Origin: Amoebidium appalachense
Lineage: Eukaryota > Ichthyosporea
Length of the DNA: 64,000 nt
NCBI GenBank assembly: GCA_963693365.1
Contig: CAVNZM010000011.1
Location: forward strand, 8,370,001-8,434,000
Direction of reading: 5' to 3'
Below are positions 13,396 to 26,706 of the stretch, piece by piece; positions within the stretch are counted from its first letter, which is position 1, and every line of letters begins with the position of its first letter. The translations under genes and the position numbers were made by a program. Under the pieces are notes generated by a model. The model had not been told where the DNA came from. It did no database searches and saw only the letters and a list, made by a program, of their open reading frames with translations.

Positions 13396-14164
13396 ATTGT
13401 TATAAATCGATCTGAATGTGTCTTACAGAAACAATCCAAAGCACAGTAGGCATCATATATATCGCACGGTATGTTGATTGAAAATTGCCGAGAGAGCTTT
13501 ACAGATTAACATTTCCCCATTTTTGCTATCAGCTAGGAGTCTGGTGCTCCCCTTTGTAAGTTTACCCACCCGTTGTTGTATGCTACAAGCGTGACCCTTG
13601 AAAAGGAGTAAACATGTTCTTACCTCCTGAGTAAGATTCGGACCAACAGATTATGGATTTTCATGTACAGCGGCACTCCACACAAAAATACACTAAATCC
13701 CATTGATACACTCGTGTATCAACACACTGCCCGCCCGGCACGACAGCACATGGAAATGACTAAAGTTCTCCCTTTGCCTATATAATGTACATAGGCGCTA
13801 CACTTCAAATAGTGATTTATTATGAGACGGAGTGGATGTGTAGTATTGAATTCTCTTCTGGATACAGGTTCGAGCCTGCTCCGAGGTGTGAGATCGTGCA
13901 GGACCCAAGTACGCAAAACAGTGTGCTCTTCAAGTCTGTAAAAAAACTCGGGAATGACGTGCCTGAATTTGGCGTTCTGATTTCAGTGTTGTTGTATACC
14001 CCTAAACCCCAAACTTTACAATCACTTTACACACACACAGAGACACACACACAGAGACACACAGCTAATCTGCTGATGCAAACACGGCACACACATATGC
14101 TTAAATGCACTGGTATTGTATACGTTATGTCACACATGCACGTTCGCACTTTCAACACCGTAAC
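13396..14164. other. Intergenic, no gene recognised
   Basis: Unique AT-rich sequence. One open frame (13785-14216) looks partly protein-like at its start but runs into a CA-rich stretch and has no recognisable motif or splice context. Confidence 0.4.
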
Positions 14165-14520
14165 ACACGGAGGGCTCAACCACATCGGCAGAGTGAAATT
14201 ACAAAACGCAAAATAATTCTGCAATAGGGGAATTGTTCTGTAAAAAGCAGAATTATTCTGGAAAAGCAGAATCACTGTGCTTTTAGCAGGATCATTCTGC
14301 TTTCAGCATAATATTGCTTCGCAAAAGCAGAATCAATCTGCTTTTGGCAGAATTATTCTGCTTTTCAAAGATCGATTCCGCTTTTGCAGAATATTTCAGT
14401 GCTTTGCTGAATCAGCTTTTGGCGGAATAATTCTGGTTTTTTGCAGAAGATATCTCCCTTTTGCAGAATAATTCTGCTAGGAGCAACTTGACTCAGCCGA
14501 TTTGGTTAGACCCTCCATGG
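14165..14520. repeat. Foldback-type element built of palindromic units
   Basis: The interior (about 14210-14485) is a run of about 15 variable units around the palindrome GCAGAATNATTCTGC separated by TTTT/AAAA. It is flanked by imperfect inverted repeats of about 38 bp: left 14165-14203 (ACGGAGGGCTCAACCACATC) and right 14481-14520 (reading GGAGGGTCTAACCAAATCGG on the minus strand). Tandem short repeats inside terminal inverted repeats resemble foldback transposons. No coding capacity. Confidence 0.65.
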
Positions 14521-14579
14521 GCACGTGTGCAAGCACATGTGCGCGCGTGCGTGCGTCTGTGTGTGTGTGTTCGAGCGCG

Positions 14580-14727
14580 CGCGCACACACACACACACCA
14601 CACACACACACACACACACACTACAACACACACACACACACACACGCACACACACACACACTGTGATACACATACACACACATACACACACAAACACACA
14701 CACGCGCGCACACACACACATACACGT

Positions 14728-14799
<72 letters not shown>

Positions 14800-14817
14800 C
14801 ACACACACACACACAGC
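14580..14817. repeat. (CA)n microsatellite cluster
   Basis: Several CA runs, the longest about 14733-14797, separated by short variants. Confidence 0.95.
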
Positions 14818-15019
14818 GATGCTGCCATGCGCACCCAGTGTACGCACACGCGTACAGATACACCAACTCACATATATTGCACAAACAGGGATACATCACA
14901 CACCCCCGGTTAAAATTTACCAGCTCAGAACAGCATGCGCCAATGCGTACGCACGTGCATCAAGTACATGCACTGCCTTGCCTTTTTGATCATTGTAGAA
15001 TTGATCCTTCCGATTCTTT

Positions 15020-15058
<39 letters not shown>

Positions 15059-15862
15059 AAAACAAAAAAAAACCCCCTCCTCCTGAGGCTCCCCTCGTGC
15101 CCTTGAAACATGAGTAGGAGGTGGAGGGGTGGGGGAAGAGGGGGGAGTGGGGGGCCGAGGAGGGGTTCGTACGGGTGAGGTCCCCCCCCAATCCCCCCTC
15201 CCCTCCCCTCCGCCCCCCTCTCCTGCCCCGGAAACATGAGAAGAAGGTGGAAGAGGGGGGGGGGGGGGGGGGGGAGGGGGGGGGTTGTACGGATGGGGTT
15301 CCCTCCAACCCCCTTTCCCCCATCCCTTTTCTGGCTCTTCGAAGGAGAAGAGAGGGGGGAGGGGGGGGGGGGGGGTAGGCAAAAGGGGAAAAAATTGCCA
15401 AGTTCACGGCCGATCCCTACATCAGGCCGGCAGGCAAGGTCGAAGAATAACGACACAGAATAGTCTTTTCCATAGGTATAACAGGGCCATATGAGTATGG
15501 TTTACGCAATTCTAAACCGAGACATTTCATAACCTGTTAGTAGTAGGGTGGATGACTAGAAGCATTTATGGTCACGGATGCCAGGCTTTTCCGACTCTCC
15601 CCACCCCATCCCCCCCACCCCCACCCCACCCCCACCTCTCCCTTTCAACACACACATAAACACATACATGATACGAACTAATGCGTGTGCTTACGTGCAT
15701 CAGCCAAACGCAGCGACTCGTCAATCCCCCCACTATGTCTGAGATGTTTTTTTTTGGCCTTCTCTTTCCTCCTTCTTTTGTCTTTCCGATGGGCAATAAA
15801 ATAGTCTCTCTCTCTCTCTCTCTCTCTCTCCCCCCCCCCCCCCCCCCCTCTCTCTCTCTCTA

Positions 15863-15908
<46 letters not shown>

Positions 15909-16464
15909 CCTGTCTTTCTTTTTTCTTTCTCCCAATTTCTCTCTCCCAATTTCTCTCTTTCTCTCCTCTATCCCCCCCCCCCCCTCCCCCCCCCCCCCCC
16001 TGGCCCCACTCTCTTTCATCCCTCTCCCCCCCCCCCCCCCCCACTCTCCCCCCACCTTTCCCCCAGGAACTCTTTACCCCCTGCACCATTTGTCTCTCTA
16101 GAATATGTTCCCGACGTTCATCATTGGTAAGGGCTGTACATCGGTACGCTAAAACTTAATATTTTCCGAATTCAAGATTATAGCGCCAGAAATTCTGGAA
16201 AATTTAAGATTCTAGGTAGCTAGCCCTCACGGCATATATGTTAGTTTTCCACCTATTCTCCTTCTGGGCTAGGGGGGGTCTAGAAATAAGATTGCAGCTG
16301 GCTACAGACAAAACGCACGTAATCTTAAATCCAGTCTACCCCTGAACACGTAATAGGTGATATAAATCGACTTCGAAGACACCCCGATTATTATCGATAG
16401 ACAAACCCAAGCAGCCAGGCATGAAACGAAAAAGGTCCACTTCTGAGACGCATTCAATCAGGCT
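14818..16464. other. Homopolymer-rich intergenic region
   Basis: Holds a C-tract joined to an A-tract (about 15019-15073), mixed G- and C-tracts (15120-15375), and a (CT)n/C-tract block (about 15808-16070). Unique sequence without coding potential lies at 15380-15590 and 16080-16464. Confidence 0.65.
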
Positions 16465-16880
16465 TTGATATTTGCCTTAGAGTCTCCGATTTGCATGTTG
16501 ATGAGATCCCCCAACCTCGTGACAGGCCTCCCCTCATCCCTCTCGGTGGCTGACACCACTGATTGCTTCGGCTGTGTCTCTGGCAAGACCACCAAGGCCG
16601 CGTTCCCCGGCACCAGAACCCAGTGCCCCTTCCCCGGTGCCAAGTGGCACATGGACTTCTTCGAACCTCCCTGTGCCTCCTATGGTGGCTACAAGGTGGC
16701 CCTCATGTGTACCTGTGATGCCTCCGGCTACACCATCGTGTACCTCCTCCGTGATCGATCAGAGACTCTCGAATGCGTCAAGGCCCTGGTTGAGAGTATC
16801 GACAAGCAACCCGACAAGGTGGTGACTCACTTCCGTTCCGACTCCGGGTCCGAGTTCACCTCCCATGCCATGGAGCAGTA
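16465..16880 (+). pseudogene. pol: Copia 2: integrase, first half
   Basis: The frame contains the second half of the integrase zinc site (CFGCVSGKTTKAAFP), the first catalytic Asp region (WHMDFFEPP) and the second (FRSDSGSEFTS). It ends at an artificial TAA created by the insertion that starts at 16881. The actual start of the polyprotein is not present. Confidence 0.88.
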
Positions 16881-17174
16881 AAGGCACTTTAACGAATTTT
16901 TTGAGGCAAATTTACATTTACTAAGTAAAATTGTATAATGTTATGCAGGTTTGAGCATAATAACGTTAAGCACGTTTCAAAAAATTAAAAATGTAATAAC
17001 TTGGGAACCGCTCAACCAAAATGCACCAAGTTTTCACAGTTAGTGCCGTTGTTTTACCCCCTGCACACGTACACTGAGATACCAGCAAAACAGTTTGATC
17101 TGCTCAAGCGATCACGAAAAAACATGAAAAAACTTTTAAAAAACTTTCGGTCAAATTTTTCGGTAAAATCCCTT
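16881..17174. mobile_element. MITE-like insertion with 4-bp TSD in copia 2 integrase
   Basis: A 294-bp AT-rich, non-coding segment flanked by AGTA direct repeats (16877-16880 and 17175-17178). Its ends are imperfect inverted repeats of about 24 bp, starting AAGGCACTTTAACGAA on the left and AAGGGATTTTACCGAA on the right (minus strand). Removing it and one AGTA restores the integrase frame (GAG CAG TAC TGC CAG). The length, ends and lack of coding potential fit a miniature inverted-repeat transposable element; the superfamily is unknown. Confidence 0.82.
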
Positions 17175-17742
17175 AGTACTGCCAGTCCAAGGGCATCGTT
17201 CAGGAATTTGCCCCGGTTGACTGCCCTCAGCTCAACGGCTTCGTTGAACGTAAGAGAGGGATCTGCAAGAGATCGTTCGATGCTTCCGAAGTTCACCAGG
17301 ACAAGGACGACTCCCTTTCCCCCAAGCTGTGGGGGGCTGCTCTCAAGCATGCTGCCTACATCATCAACGTGACCCCGGCCAGAGCTGCCAACGGCCGTAC
17401 ACCGTTTGAAGTCTTCTACGGTGTCAAGCCTGACATCTCCCACCTGCACGTGTTCGGCTGCCCAGCAGCCTATGTACACGTCCCTGCATCAAAACGAAAA
17501 AGTTGGCCTCTACCGTCAAACACGGCACCTACGTGGGCTGGGACATCACCAACAAGGCTCACAAGATCATGAATGTACGAGGCAACATGGTCAACATCTA
17601 CCGCGATGTCGTCTTCGACGAATCACAATTCACCACGGCATCCAATCAGATTTCTGTGCAGGCCACCATCAGCCGACCTCAATCGATCCATCCCTGCCGT
17701 CCCTGGATCCCCACTCCGATGACGATGAAATTCCGTCGGTGA
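17175..17742 (+). pseudogene. pol: Copia 2: integrase, second half
   Basis: Resumes with CQSKGIVQEFAPVDCPQLNG and FVERKRGICKRSF (third catalytic Glu region), then AANGRTPFEVFYGVKPDISH and LHVFGC. Near 17500 it shifts to the frame giving VKHGTYVGWDITNKAHKIM and IYRDVVFDES, the usual integrase C-terminal end. A proline-rich linker in several frames fills 17743-18147. Confidence 0.85.
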
Positions 17743-18147
17743 TTCTCCGTCGTTCCCCCCGTCGTGTGCCTGCCCCCGTGGCCCCCCCCCCCCCCCCACC
17801 GGCCAGCAACCTCTGCTGCCGGCCCCTGCCGTCGATGACCAAGTACCTGGTCATATGACCCCGGTTCGTCCTGGTTCTCCGGAGTTCCACTCGGCCCCGC
17901 CCAGCCCCGTGTCATCCGACTCCCCCCTGAGCAACACGGCACCCATCCCCGGATTCCAGGCACCCATCCCCGGCCCCCGAGTGTCTGCCCCAGGCACCCC
18001 CCCGGCCCCTGAGCCCCTCCGTCCCGTCCCCCGTCGTTCCTCCCGTCTCTCCTGAGGCTCCCGCCCTGCTACGGCTACTAGTATGGTGAGCATCTCACGG
18101 CCCAGCCTTGATGGTGGGTCTCAGCAGCCCCGGTCGATTCAGAAGCT

Positions 18148-18801
18148 GTGCGGACCGGCCCCAAGGGTGATGACGTGGTTGCTGCCCTCACTGCCGAGTA
18201 CAAGGCCTTTATCGGCAAGGACATCTTCGACGTGGTTGAACCCCCCTCCGATGCCAACTTGAACATCATCCGATTCAAGTGGATTGTCACGGAGAAGTTA
18301 CTCAACTCTGCTGGTGACACCAAGATCAAGGGTCGTGGTGTGGCCAAGGGTTTCACCCAAGTCTACGGTGTTGACTACGGTGACAACTCTTCCCCCGTCG
18401 TCATGTCTTCCTCCGTCCGTGCCCTGCTTGCCCTCGGTGTGCAGCAGGATCACGAGATCCATCAACTCGACATCAGCACGGCCTTCCTCAACAGCCCCCT
18501 CGACGAGACTTTGTACATGGAGCAGCCTCCTGGTTTCATCCTCCCCGGCATCGAACACAAAGTCTGGAAACTGAAGAAGGCCCTCTACGGACTCAAGCAG
18601 GCCTCCCTGGCATGGTACGAGTTTTTCAACTCCATCCTTGTTGCCCACGGCCTCACCCGTATTCGTTCCGATCCGTGCGTCTACTTCCGTCAGTTCCCCA
18701 ACGGGGAAATCATCCCGATTGGGCAACTACGTTGATGATGCTATCATCACCTGCACACGGTACTCCACCCTTATGAAGGAGCTTCAACGGTTCCCCACAT
18801 C
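18148..18801 (+). pseudogene. pol: Copia 2: reverse transcriptase
   Basis: Conserved blocks in order: FKWIVTEKLL, GRGVAKGFTQVYGVDYGD, HQLDISTAFLNSPLDETLYM, KALYGLKQASLAWYEFF. A frameshift near 18715 places the catalytic YVDD (about 18731) in another frame, which then hits a stop before 18802. The frame listed to 18735 is therefore truncated. Confidence 0.9.
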
Positions 18802-19706
18802 ATGACGTCTGCCGAGTGCAAGGTCGGTCTGCCAGAAATCTTCCTCGGCACCCAGCTGCTCTACAGCAACGACTCCCTCAAGCTGCTGCAGTCCTCCTAC
18901 ATCAAGGACATCATCACTGACTTCAACCTGGCCGATGCCAAGCCCAAGGCCACCCCCATCCCCGTGGGCACCGTCATCATCAACGAGGCCTCCCTCTCCT
19001 CCCTGCCCACCACTCCATCCCCTACCGTGAACTCCTCGGCCGTCTGCTGTGGGCAAGTTGCTCGGTGCTCCCAGCCAGACATCTCTTATGCCATTGGCTA
19101 CCGTGACCTCGGCCGATTCAGCTCCAAGCCCACCAAGACTGCCTGGGAGCTTCTCCTCCGTGTCGTTCGATACCTGATCGGCACCATCAACCTCGGCCTC
19201 TACTACAAGAAGAAGGCCCCCAACAGCAAGGTGCCCATCCTTGAGTGCTACTCGATTTCTGACTTTGCTGGCTGCCCCACCGCCCGTGGTTCCACGTCTG
19301 GGTACGTCATCCTCCGCGACGGGCACCCCCGTCAATTACCACTCCAAGCGGCAATCGATCACTGCAACTTCCACCTGTGAGGCCGAGCTCCGCTGGCCCT
19401 CAATGCTGCCGTGCAAGATGTTGCCTGGCACCGTGATCTACTCAAGGAACTGGGCTACTCCATGACCGAGCCCACCCGGTGTACTGTGACAATCAGTGCA
19501 CCATTGCTCTGGTCCACTCCAACACCATCAAGCACCGGACCAAGCACATTGCCGTTCGTTACTTCAACATCAAGGACTACATCAACAGTGGGGACGTTAC
19601 CGTCACCTACATCGACACCAAGATGAACCTGGCCGACATCTTCACCAAGCCTCTGGCTGGTCCGGCCCACGAGACACACCGTGCCAACCTCAGTCTTCGT
19701 GACTGA
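18802..19706 (+). pseudogene. pol: Copia 2: RT thumb and RNase H
   Basis: The frame reads LPEIFLGTQLLYSNDSLKLL, then QPDISYAIGYRDLGRFSSKP and the RNase H strand (SISDFAGCPTARGSTSGYV). It breaks near 19320-19380. The end (YCDNQCTIALVHSNTIKHRT, then VTYIDTKMNLADIFTKPL) is in a third frame, stopping at 19704-19706. Confidence 0.88.
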
Positions 19707-19983
19707 AACCGTGCACTGGTGTCCATCATCGAGTGGTTTTTGAGTAGGTTGGGGCCCTGGACAGCAGTTGATACATCTACGGTGATGAAGATGGAGGCTC
19801 CCAACGAAAGTCTACTACTCCTCATCGTTTCTCTTCAGTGGGGATTATTCTCCACCATCCGTCGATATATTTATTTACATTCATATCCCACCATATATAT
19901 TGGTTTGCTTCTACATTCGACTCAGTATGTATATGTCGAACTGGGATGCCCTGAGTATAAATAATTATCTATAGCCATGACGT

Positions 19984-20111
19984 GCTGGTTGACTGCCAGT
20001 CTAAACCTAGTCCACGGGATGAACCTTTCCCGTGTCTTAACTGGTTGACTACCAGTCTATAAATCAGTCCACAAGATGTTTATGCCTTGTGTTTATCTGG
20101 GTGGTCCCCAG
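19984..20111 (+). repeat. Three 56-bp units, each with a covarying hairpin
   Basis: Short stems occur at exact 56-bp spacing: 19985-19989/19995-19999, 20041-20045/20051-20055 and 20097-20101/20107-20111, each with a 5-nt loop. The closing pair next to the loop is T-G, T-A and G-C in turn, so pairing is kept while sequence changes. Units 1 and 2 also have a second stem (CACGGGA/TCCCGTG at 20013-20034; CACAAG/CTTGTG at 20070-20091), again with compensatory changes. It lies in the 3' non-coding part of copia element 2. Confidence 0.7.
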
Positions 20112-20403
20112 TATAAAACATTAGCCACCAACACGTCACACATACACTAGTGTTTCTTATATATATATATATACTATCGCCGTTAACCACCATGACTCCC
20201 TTCATATTCCGAGTCTTCCGAGGCACCGTCGTTGTGTGCTTCTTCAGTTTTGGTTTTCTCCTTCCCACCTCAAGGATCTTCGGTTTGCATCCTCGAGTGG
20301 GGAGGCTTGTGTGTGACGGCGGCCCCATGTGTTAGGACTTCACTGGCATCTACCGTCACATCAACAGACACGAGAACACAAACTTCAACCCCTTGAGTGG
20401 GGA

Positions 20404-20531
20404 TGTTGGAATACGTCACTATGTAGGACAGCAAGAGTCTTGAAGTATGTATGTGTGTTAGGCTAAGCTTTGTTTGTATTCGTGTCTGCTCTCCTTCTTT
20501 GTGCTCTCCCCCCTCTCAGGCCCTCCCTTTT

Positions 20532-20571
<40 letters not shown>

Positions 20572-21340
20572 CCCCCCCCCCCCCCCCCCCCCCCCGCCCG
20601 TATCTCTCTCTCTCCCTTGTTTCTGTGTGCACAGATATCTGTTAGTTCTGTGCACACCTGGCTCTCTTGCCTGATAGAACTTTTTATATTTTATCTGTGT
20701 TTGCTCTCCTCTGTTTATCTGAGAGGTAGCGTGATTGGCCAGGCTAAGCTATATTCGTTGTCTTTGTTTTAGTTCAAAGTGGATTAGTTTTAGTTCACAA
20801 TAAGATGACTCACCAGTAGTCGCGAGTGAGTACATCTATAGATCGTGTTGTGCATTCCTGTCTATTAATATACGTGTTATGATTGGACACAATAGAGATG
20901 TATGGAATTTGGTTTATCGTAATCTGTCTTCACTTTGAGAGTATCGACTATTAGGAAATATGTATTTAAATGAGTTTCTTTATAGAGACGAGTATAAATA
21001 TATATGTGTAGTAATAGTGACAAGATGTATAATTACTTAAGTTATTTAAGCAAGAGTTTCTAAGCTTTAGTTAGGACGGAAGTTGGAATGCGTATGCTAT
21101 GTCGGAATGTGTTTTTCTATCATCTGATAGAACCGATTGGTTCTCCCCTTTTAGTTGAGATAAGATGATATTATTAAGTTGCAAGTACAAAAAAAACCCG
21201 AGAGCGCAATAAAAGGTCAGTTGTTGTTTGAAATCTTTCATGTGTCGTGAACAACTCCGATTGCCCTCTCTTTATTGTGTTGGTCGTGTTTTACATGACA
21301 CCTCTGTGCACTCTGCTCCCTTAGACCCGTACAAAACAAC
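20404..21340 (+). repeat. Probable 3' LTR of copia element 2
   Basis: Starts TGTTGGAATACG after GAGTGGGGA (a polypurine-tract-like stretch) and may end at ACAAAACAACA (21340), giving TGTTG/CAACA termini. Inside are a CT/C homopolymer block (20537-20597), a TATAAATA-like motif near 20993 and AATAAA near 21209. The right end is the least certain part. Confidence 0.5.
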
Positions 21341-22457
<1,117 letters not shown>

Positions 22458-24209
22458 CTGAAAAATTATCTTATATTGCGTGTATGTGTGTGCAGCGCCA
22501 CATTTAGGGGAACTCAGAAAAACAATCATTCAGTAACGAAGACAGTCAGTATCGTAGCGGGTACTATTATTAGTGAAATGCGAAGTGTATATTTGTCTTT
22601 GTTCTTTGTTTGAGTCACCTCCCGGCCAGCCTCAGGCCTTGCAGCCTTGGCCCTTGGTCACCTCCGAGGTTCTCGCGCCAAAATTGAATCACGCATGGAC
22701 CAATGAGCAGCCGCGATGGCACAACATAATTGGCTGTGTTTTATACTCCACCATCGACTACGATTGAATAAGAGTCATCTGTCTGCATTACCGTTATAAA
22801 CATTGAATCAAAAGGCCCAAGGGCAAAGAACCCGTGAACAAGCCAAAATATACTAATTTTTGAGACAAAAAATGAATTCGGATGATAGGAAGAGGTTCTT
22901 GCTTGTTTTGCGTTTAGAAAAAGGTTCATTTATTAAGAAATTGCATTGCTTATGAGCATTTTGGTTGATGGTGACCTAAAAAATATGAGATTACGAAATA
23001 GATATTCGGCGATTGTGGTTTACACACTATCATTGATTGGATAAGCAAGAATGTGCGGCAACTCACTGTGACTCACACCAAAAAAAAATACTAGGTACAC
23101 ACGCAAGCGGATATTTAAAAAGCATTTACCATCTCATGTTGCTAAAAGTGAGCAGACCAGTAAGCAAACAACGAACTAGCATACCAATGAACAGTTATCG
23201 AGAGCTACAGCCAATGCCCTGGCTGTAAATTTCATGCACGACACACAAAGGTCAACGCACGTTCAACCACCTGTGTCACTAGATTAGGATGAGCCTACCC
23301 TTCTCCCCCTGATGTTATGTCTAAATATATGCATGCACGCTATACCTTTTAGCTCCATCTTTGCGTTTGCCTCGGAGATTATGAAACACATTTACACACA
23401 AAGCCGTTGTGGTTGCGCCTTACGCACACTGAGAACAGCACAAGCAAACCCTTGCTTCGTGTAGTGGCAAGATACGTTTTGGAGGTAACGAGTGGGATTC
23501 GTTGCCATGAGGACCAGCAGCGGCCTGGCTGGTTCAGGTGAGTGACAGAATGAGTGGTGATGGAGAGGGAGGGAATGGATGGGGGAGGGATATAGGGAAG
23601 GGGAGAGGTCAGAACGGAGGGCAAGGGGCTGGGAGGGTATAAAAGATGGTGTGAGGAGATGGTTGTGAGAGGTGCTCCGTCTAACGTTGTTTGGTGTGGG
23701 TGTCGGGTGTTGATTAAATGGCGTGTGTGTGCGCGCGCGTGTGTATGTGCGTATTATGGAACCATTTTTGTGTGTTTGTGTTTGGATCTGGATGTGCGGC
23801 TACGTGTATTTGTGCGTGTGTGAATCTTAGACGTCTCGTGGGGTGGTAACAGCAGCATGACGTGTTGTTTGCAAGAGTATCGATTGTGTGTGTGATATCT
23901 CTAGATGTTATGTGTGTGTGTCTGCGTGTGTGTCTGTGTGCGTGCGTGCGTGCGTGCGTGCGTGCATGCGTGCGTGCGTGTGGGTGTGTGTGGGTGTGTG
24001 TGTGTGTGTTTGCGTACATATGCATGTGTGTTTATCTTTGCGTGTGTTTGGCACTACATGTGCGGCTACGGGTATGCATGTGTGAAGCATTTCTGTGCCT
24101 GCAAGCACGGGTATGGATTGTGTGCGTAACCTCTTTCAATGTTTGGTTGAATGCATGTGTGGGTTTATTGTGAGCGCATGCGCCTTTGTGTGTCATGCGC
24201 GCACACGCG

Positions 24210-24301
<92 letters not shown>

Positions 24302-24342
24302 TGTGCGTGTGTGTGCGTGCACGCGTGTGTGCGTGTGTGTGC

Positions 24343-24388
<46 letters not shown>

Positions 24389-24471
24389 GCGTGCACGCGT
24401 GTGTGCGTGTGTGTGCGTGCACGCGTGTGTGCGTGTGTGTGCGTCTGTGTGTGTGTGTGTGTGTGTGTGCG

Positions 24472-24522
<51 letters not shown>

Positions 24523-25546
24523 TGTGTCAGCGCGGTGTGTGCATGCGCGCCCACGTTGGAGTGGGTGCGAAGGGAATTAGCACGTGTATGTGTGTGTGTG
24601 TGTGTGGAGTGTGTGTTTGGTATCTTCGTGGGTTCGTGTGTAGGGGAGATATGGGTGTGTGAGCATGTGTTTTATTGTTGCGTCACCCCAAGGTTACCGG
24701 AGTTTGTTGGCTCATCTGTGGGCAGGGTAACTCCCCCCCCCCGCCCCCTTCCCCTCCCAAAACTTGCGAACACACACATGCCCAAGCACCTGTGTCCACA
24801 ACATGCACACTCACACGTGCACACACACTGGCACTTACGGAAGCACGCACCCATGCACAAACATATGCACAAACGTGCAACCACGCACGCGCACGCACAC
24901 AACACACACACACACACACACACACACACGTACACACACATACACAGTAAACAGACACTCTCATACATACACACACGCTTACACCCACCCACACACATAT
25001 ACACTCACGCACAGACGCACACGCACACACAAACACACACCCACACCCACACAACAACAACAACCCCACCCTTTCTGCCTTTATATCTTTCTTTTTCAAC
25101 CTAGTCAACCTACATCTAGTATATTTAGTTGTGTCCACTCACCTCCACTCAACCTTTTAACCCTCACTCCCATCCGTACCAATCATTTCTCGCAGCGGGC
25201 CCCCGCGCGTATACCCCCCCCCCGTTCCTGTGGCCTCGGTGGAACGTGGTCGAACATTCTCGACGGGAGCAGTCCGCACGAGTAGTGTGGGCTATGAGTT
25301 TATGGGGAGCAAAGGAACGCTGATTCCTAGCCCGAGTATAACCAGGGTACACCCGGATGGTTGGAAGGTGTGTAAAGTTAGGTAAAAATTAAAATTATTA
25401 AGTATTACTTTAGAACCCAAGCCTTTATTCAGAGTCGGTAATCACACCCCTCTTCCTCTCCCCACAAAAGTTCGTGTTGTATTCGGTGTACTTTATCTAT
25501 TCTTCGATCTCACAATCACCGCTCCCACCCCTCCCCCCCCCCCCCG
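22458..25546. other. Intergenic or intronic region, no gene recognised
   Basis: 22458-23700 is unique sequence without recognisable coding exons. 23715-24660 is TG-rich with (GT)n blocks (24212-24270, 24346-24382, 24480-24514). 24775-25050 is CA-rich. 25060-25545 is unique sequence ending in a C-tract. It may contain 5' exons of the Kv channel gene (T1 domain), but I could not see them. Confidence 0.4.
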
Positions 25547-25772
25547 CTCGTCTCTGATCAAGACGGGTGACCTACTCATGTTCAAGTGAAACAGTATCTG
25601 AGTTGGGTTTCGTTAACGAGGGGAATAGGTCGAAACTCGGGTACTGTGGATGACGTGGGCCCCCCCTGAGGATGGGCTCTGCTTATTATGCATACTCTTT
25701 ATGTATGGCTTGCATTCTGCATCGTGTTATCCGTTTGTTCTTGTGTACTTCGTACTTTTTGACGCATTCAAA
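25547..25772 (+). repeat. R1 dispersed repeat, copy A
   Basis: 226 bp bounded on both sides by C-tracts. It matches the complement of 49736-49960 with about 4 differences (about 98% identity). Landmarks: TCTCTGATCAAGACGGGTGA, the core CCTGAGGATGGGCTCTGC, and near the 3' end the small hairpin GTACTTCGTAC followed by GACGCATTCAA and the C-tract. Confidence 0.85.
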
Positions 25773-25961
25773 CCCCCCCCCCCCTCTCCCCCCCCCCTTC
25801 CTCCCCTCCCCCCTCCCCCTCCCCCCCTGCTTGTCCACCCACTAATGCTCCGAATCAAGAGTTAAATTAACCTCCCTGCACCCAGCAACAACCCAAATAC
25901 ACTGAATCACATCATGATGTCATGTTTCTAAACTCACAACCACGACCGACACACGGGAGGG

Positions 25962-26077
<116 letters not shown>

Positions 26078-26276
26078 CACACACACGCACACACAACGCA
26101 TGCGCACGTGCGGACACACACACACACCAATATCCCCCCTCCCCCCCCCCCCCCCCCCCACCTACCAACCCCTCCCCCCCTCCCACCAACCCACCCACAC
26201 AACAACACTTTGAAAACACTTGCACATATACGCACACGTATGCACACACACACACACACACATACAGGCGCGCGCG

Positions 26277-26329
<53 letters not shown>

Positions 26330-26447
26330 ACACACAGATAACACTCTCACAAACTTACTCACACACACAGACAACACTCTCACAGACTCACTCCCACTCC
26401 CACTCACTCACTGGCACGTAAACAAACACACACACTCATACATATCC

Positions 26448-26496
<49 letters not shown>

Positions 26497-26549
26497 CCCC
26501 TTCCCCCCCCCCCCACACACACACCCCATCCACACCCCCCCACACACAC

Positions 26550-26643
26550 AATCCAATCACCAACCCAAATCACAACAATCCATTCACCAACCCAAATCAC
26601 AACAATCCAATCACCAACCCAAATCACAACAATCCATTCACCG
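26550..26643. repeat. 27-bp minisatellite, about 3.4 copies
   Basis: Units of 27 bp (AATCCAATCACCAACCCAAA...) at 26550, 26577 and 26604, alternating between CCAATCAC and CCATTCAC variants, so the true period may be 54. Confidence 0.9.
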
Positions 26644-26706
26644 CCCCTCCACACTCACCCGTCCCAACCTTCCTCCCCCAGGTTTGCACACACATATTCA
26701 CCGTTT

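Larger units (their letters stand above)
16465..21340 (+). mobile_element. Ty1/copia LTR retrotransposon 2 (degraded, 5' part missing)
   Basis: Integrase, RT and RNase H domains occur in copia order, with frameshifts near 17500, 17745, 18715 and 19380 and a 294-bp insertion at 16881-17174. A long 3' non-coding part follows (19707-20403), then a probable 3' LTR (20404-21340). No 5' LTR or gag is visible upstream. It differs from copia element 1 in sequence and codon choice, so two separate lineages are present. Confidence 0.88.

Noticed and set aside
13785-14216. 143-aa plus-strand ORF
   Set aside because: Second half is a CA-rich repeat and runs into the foldback element; first half has no recognisable domain.
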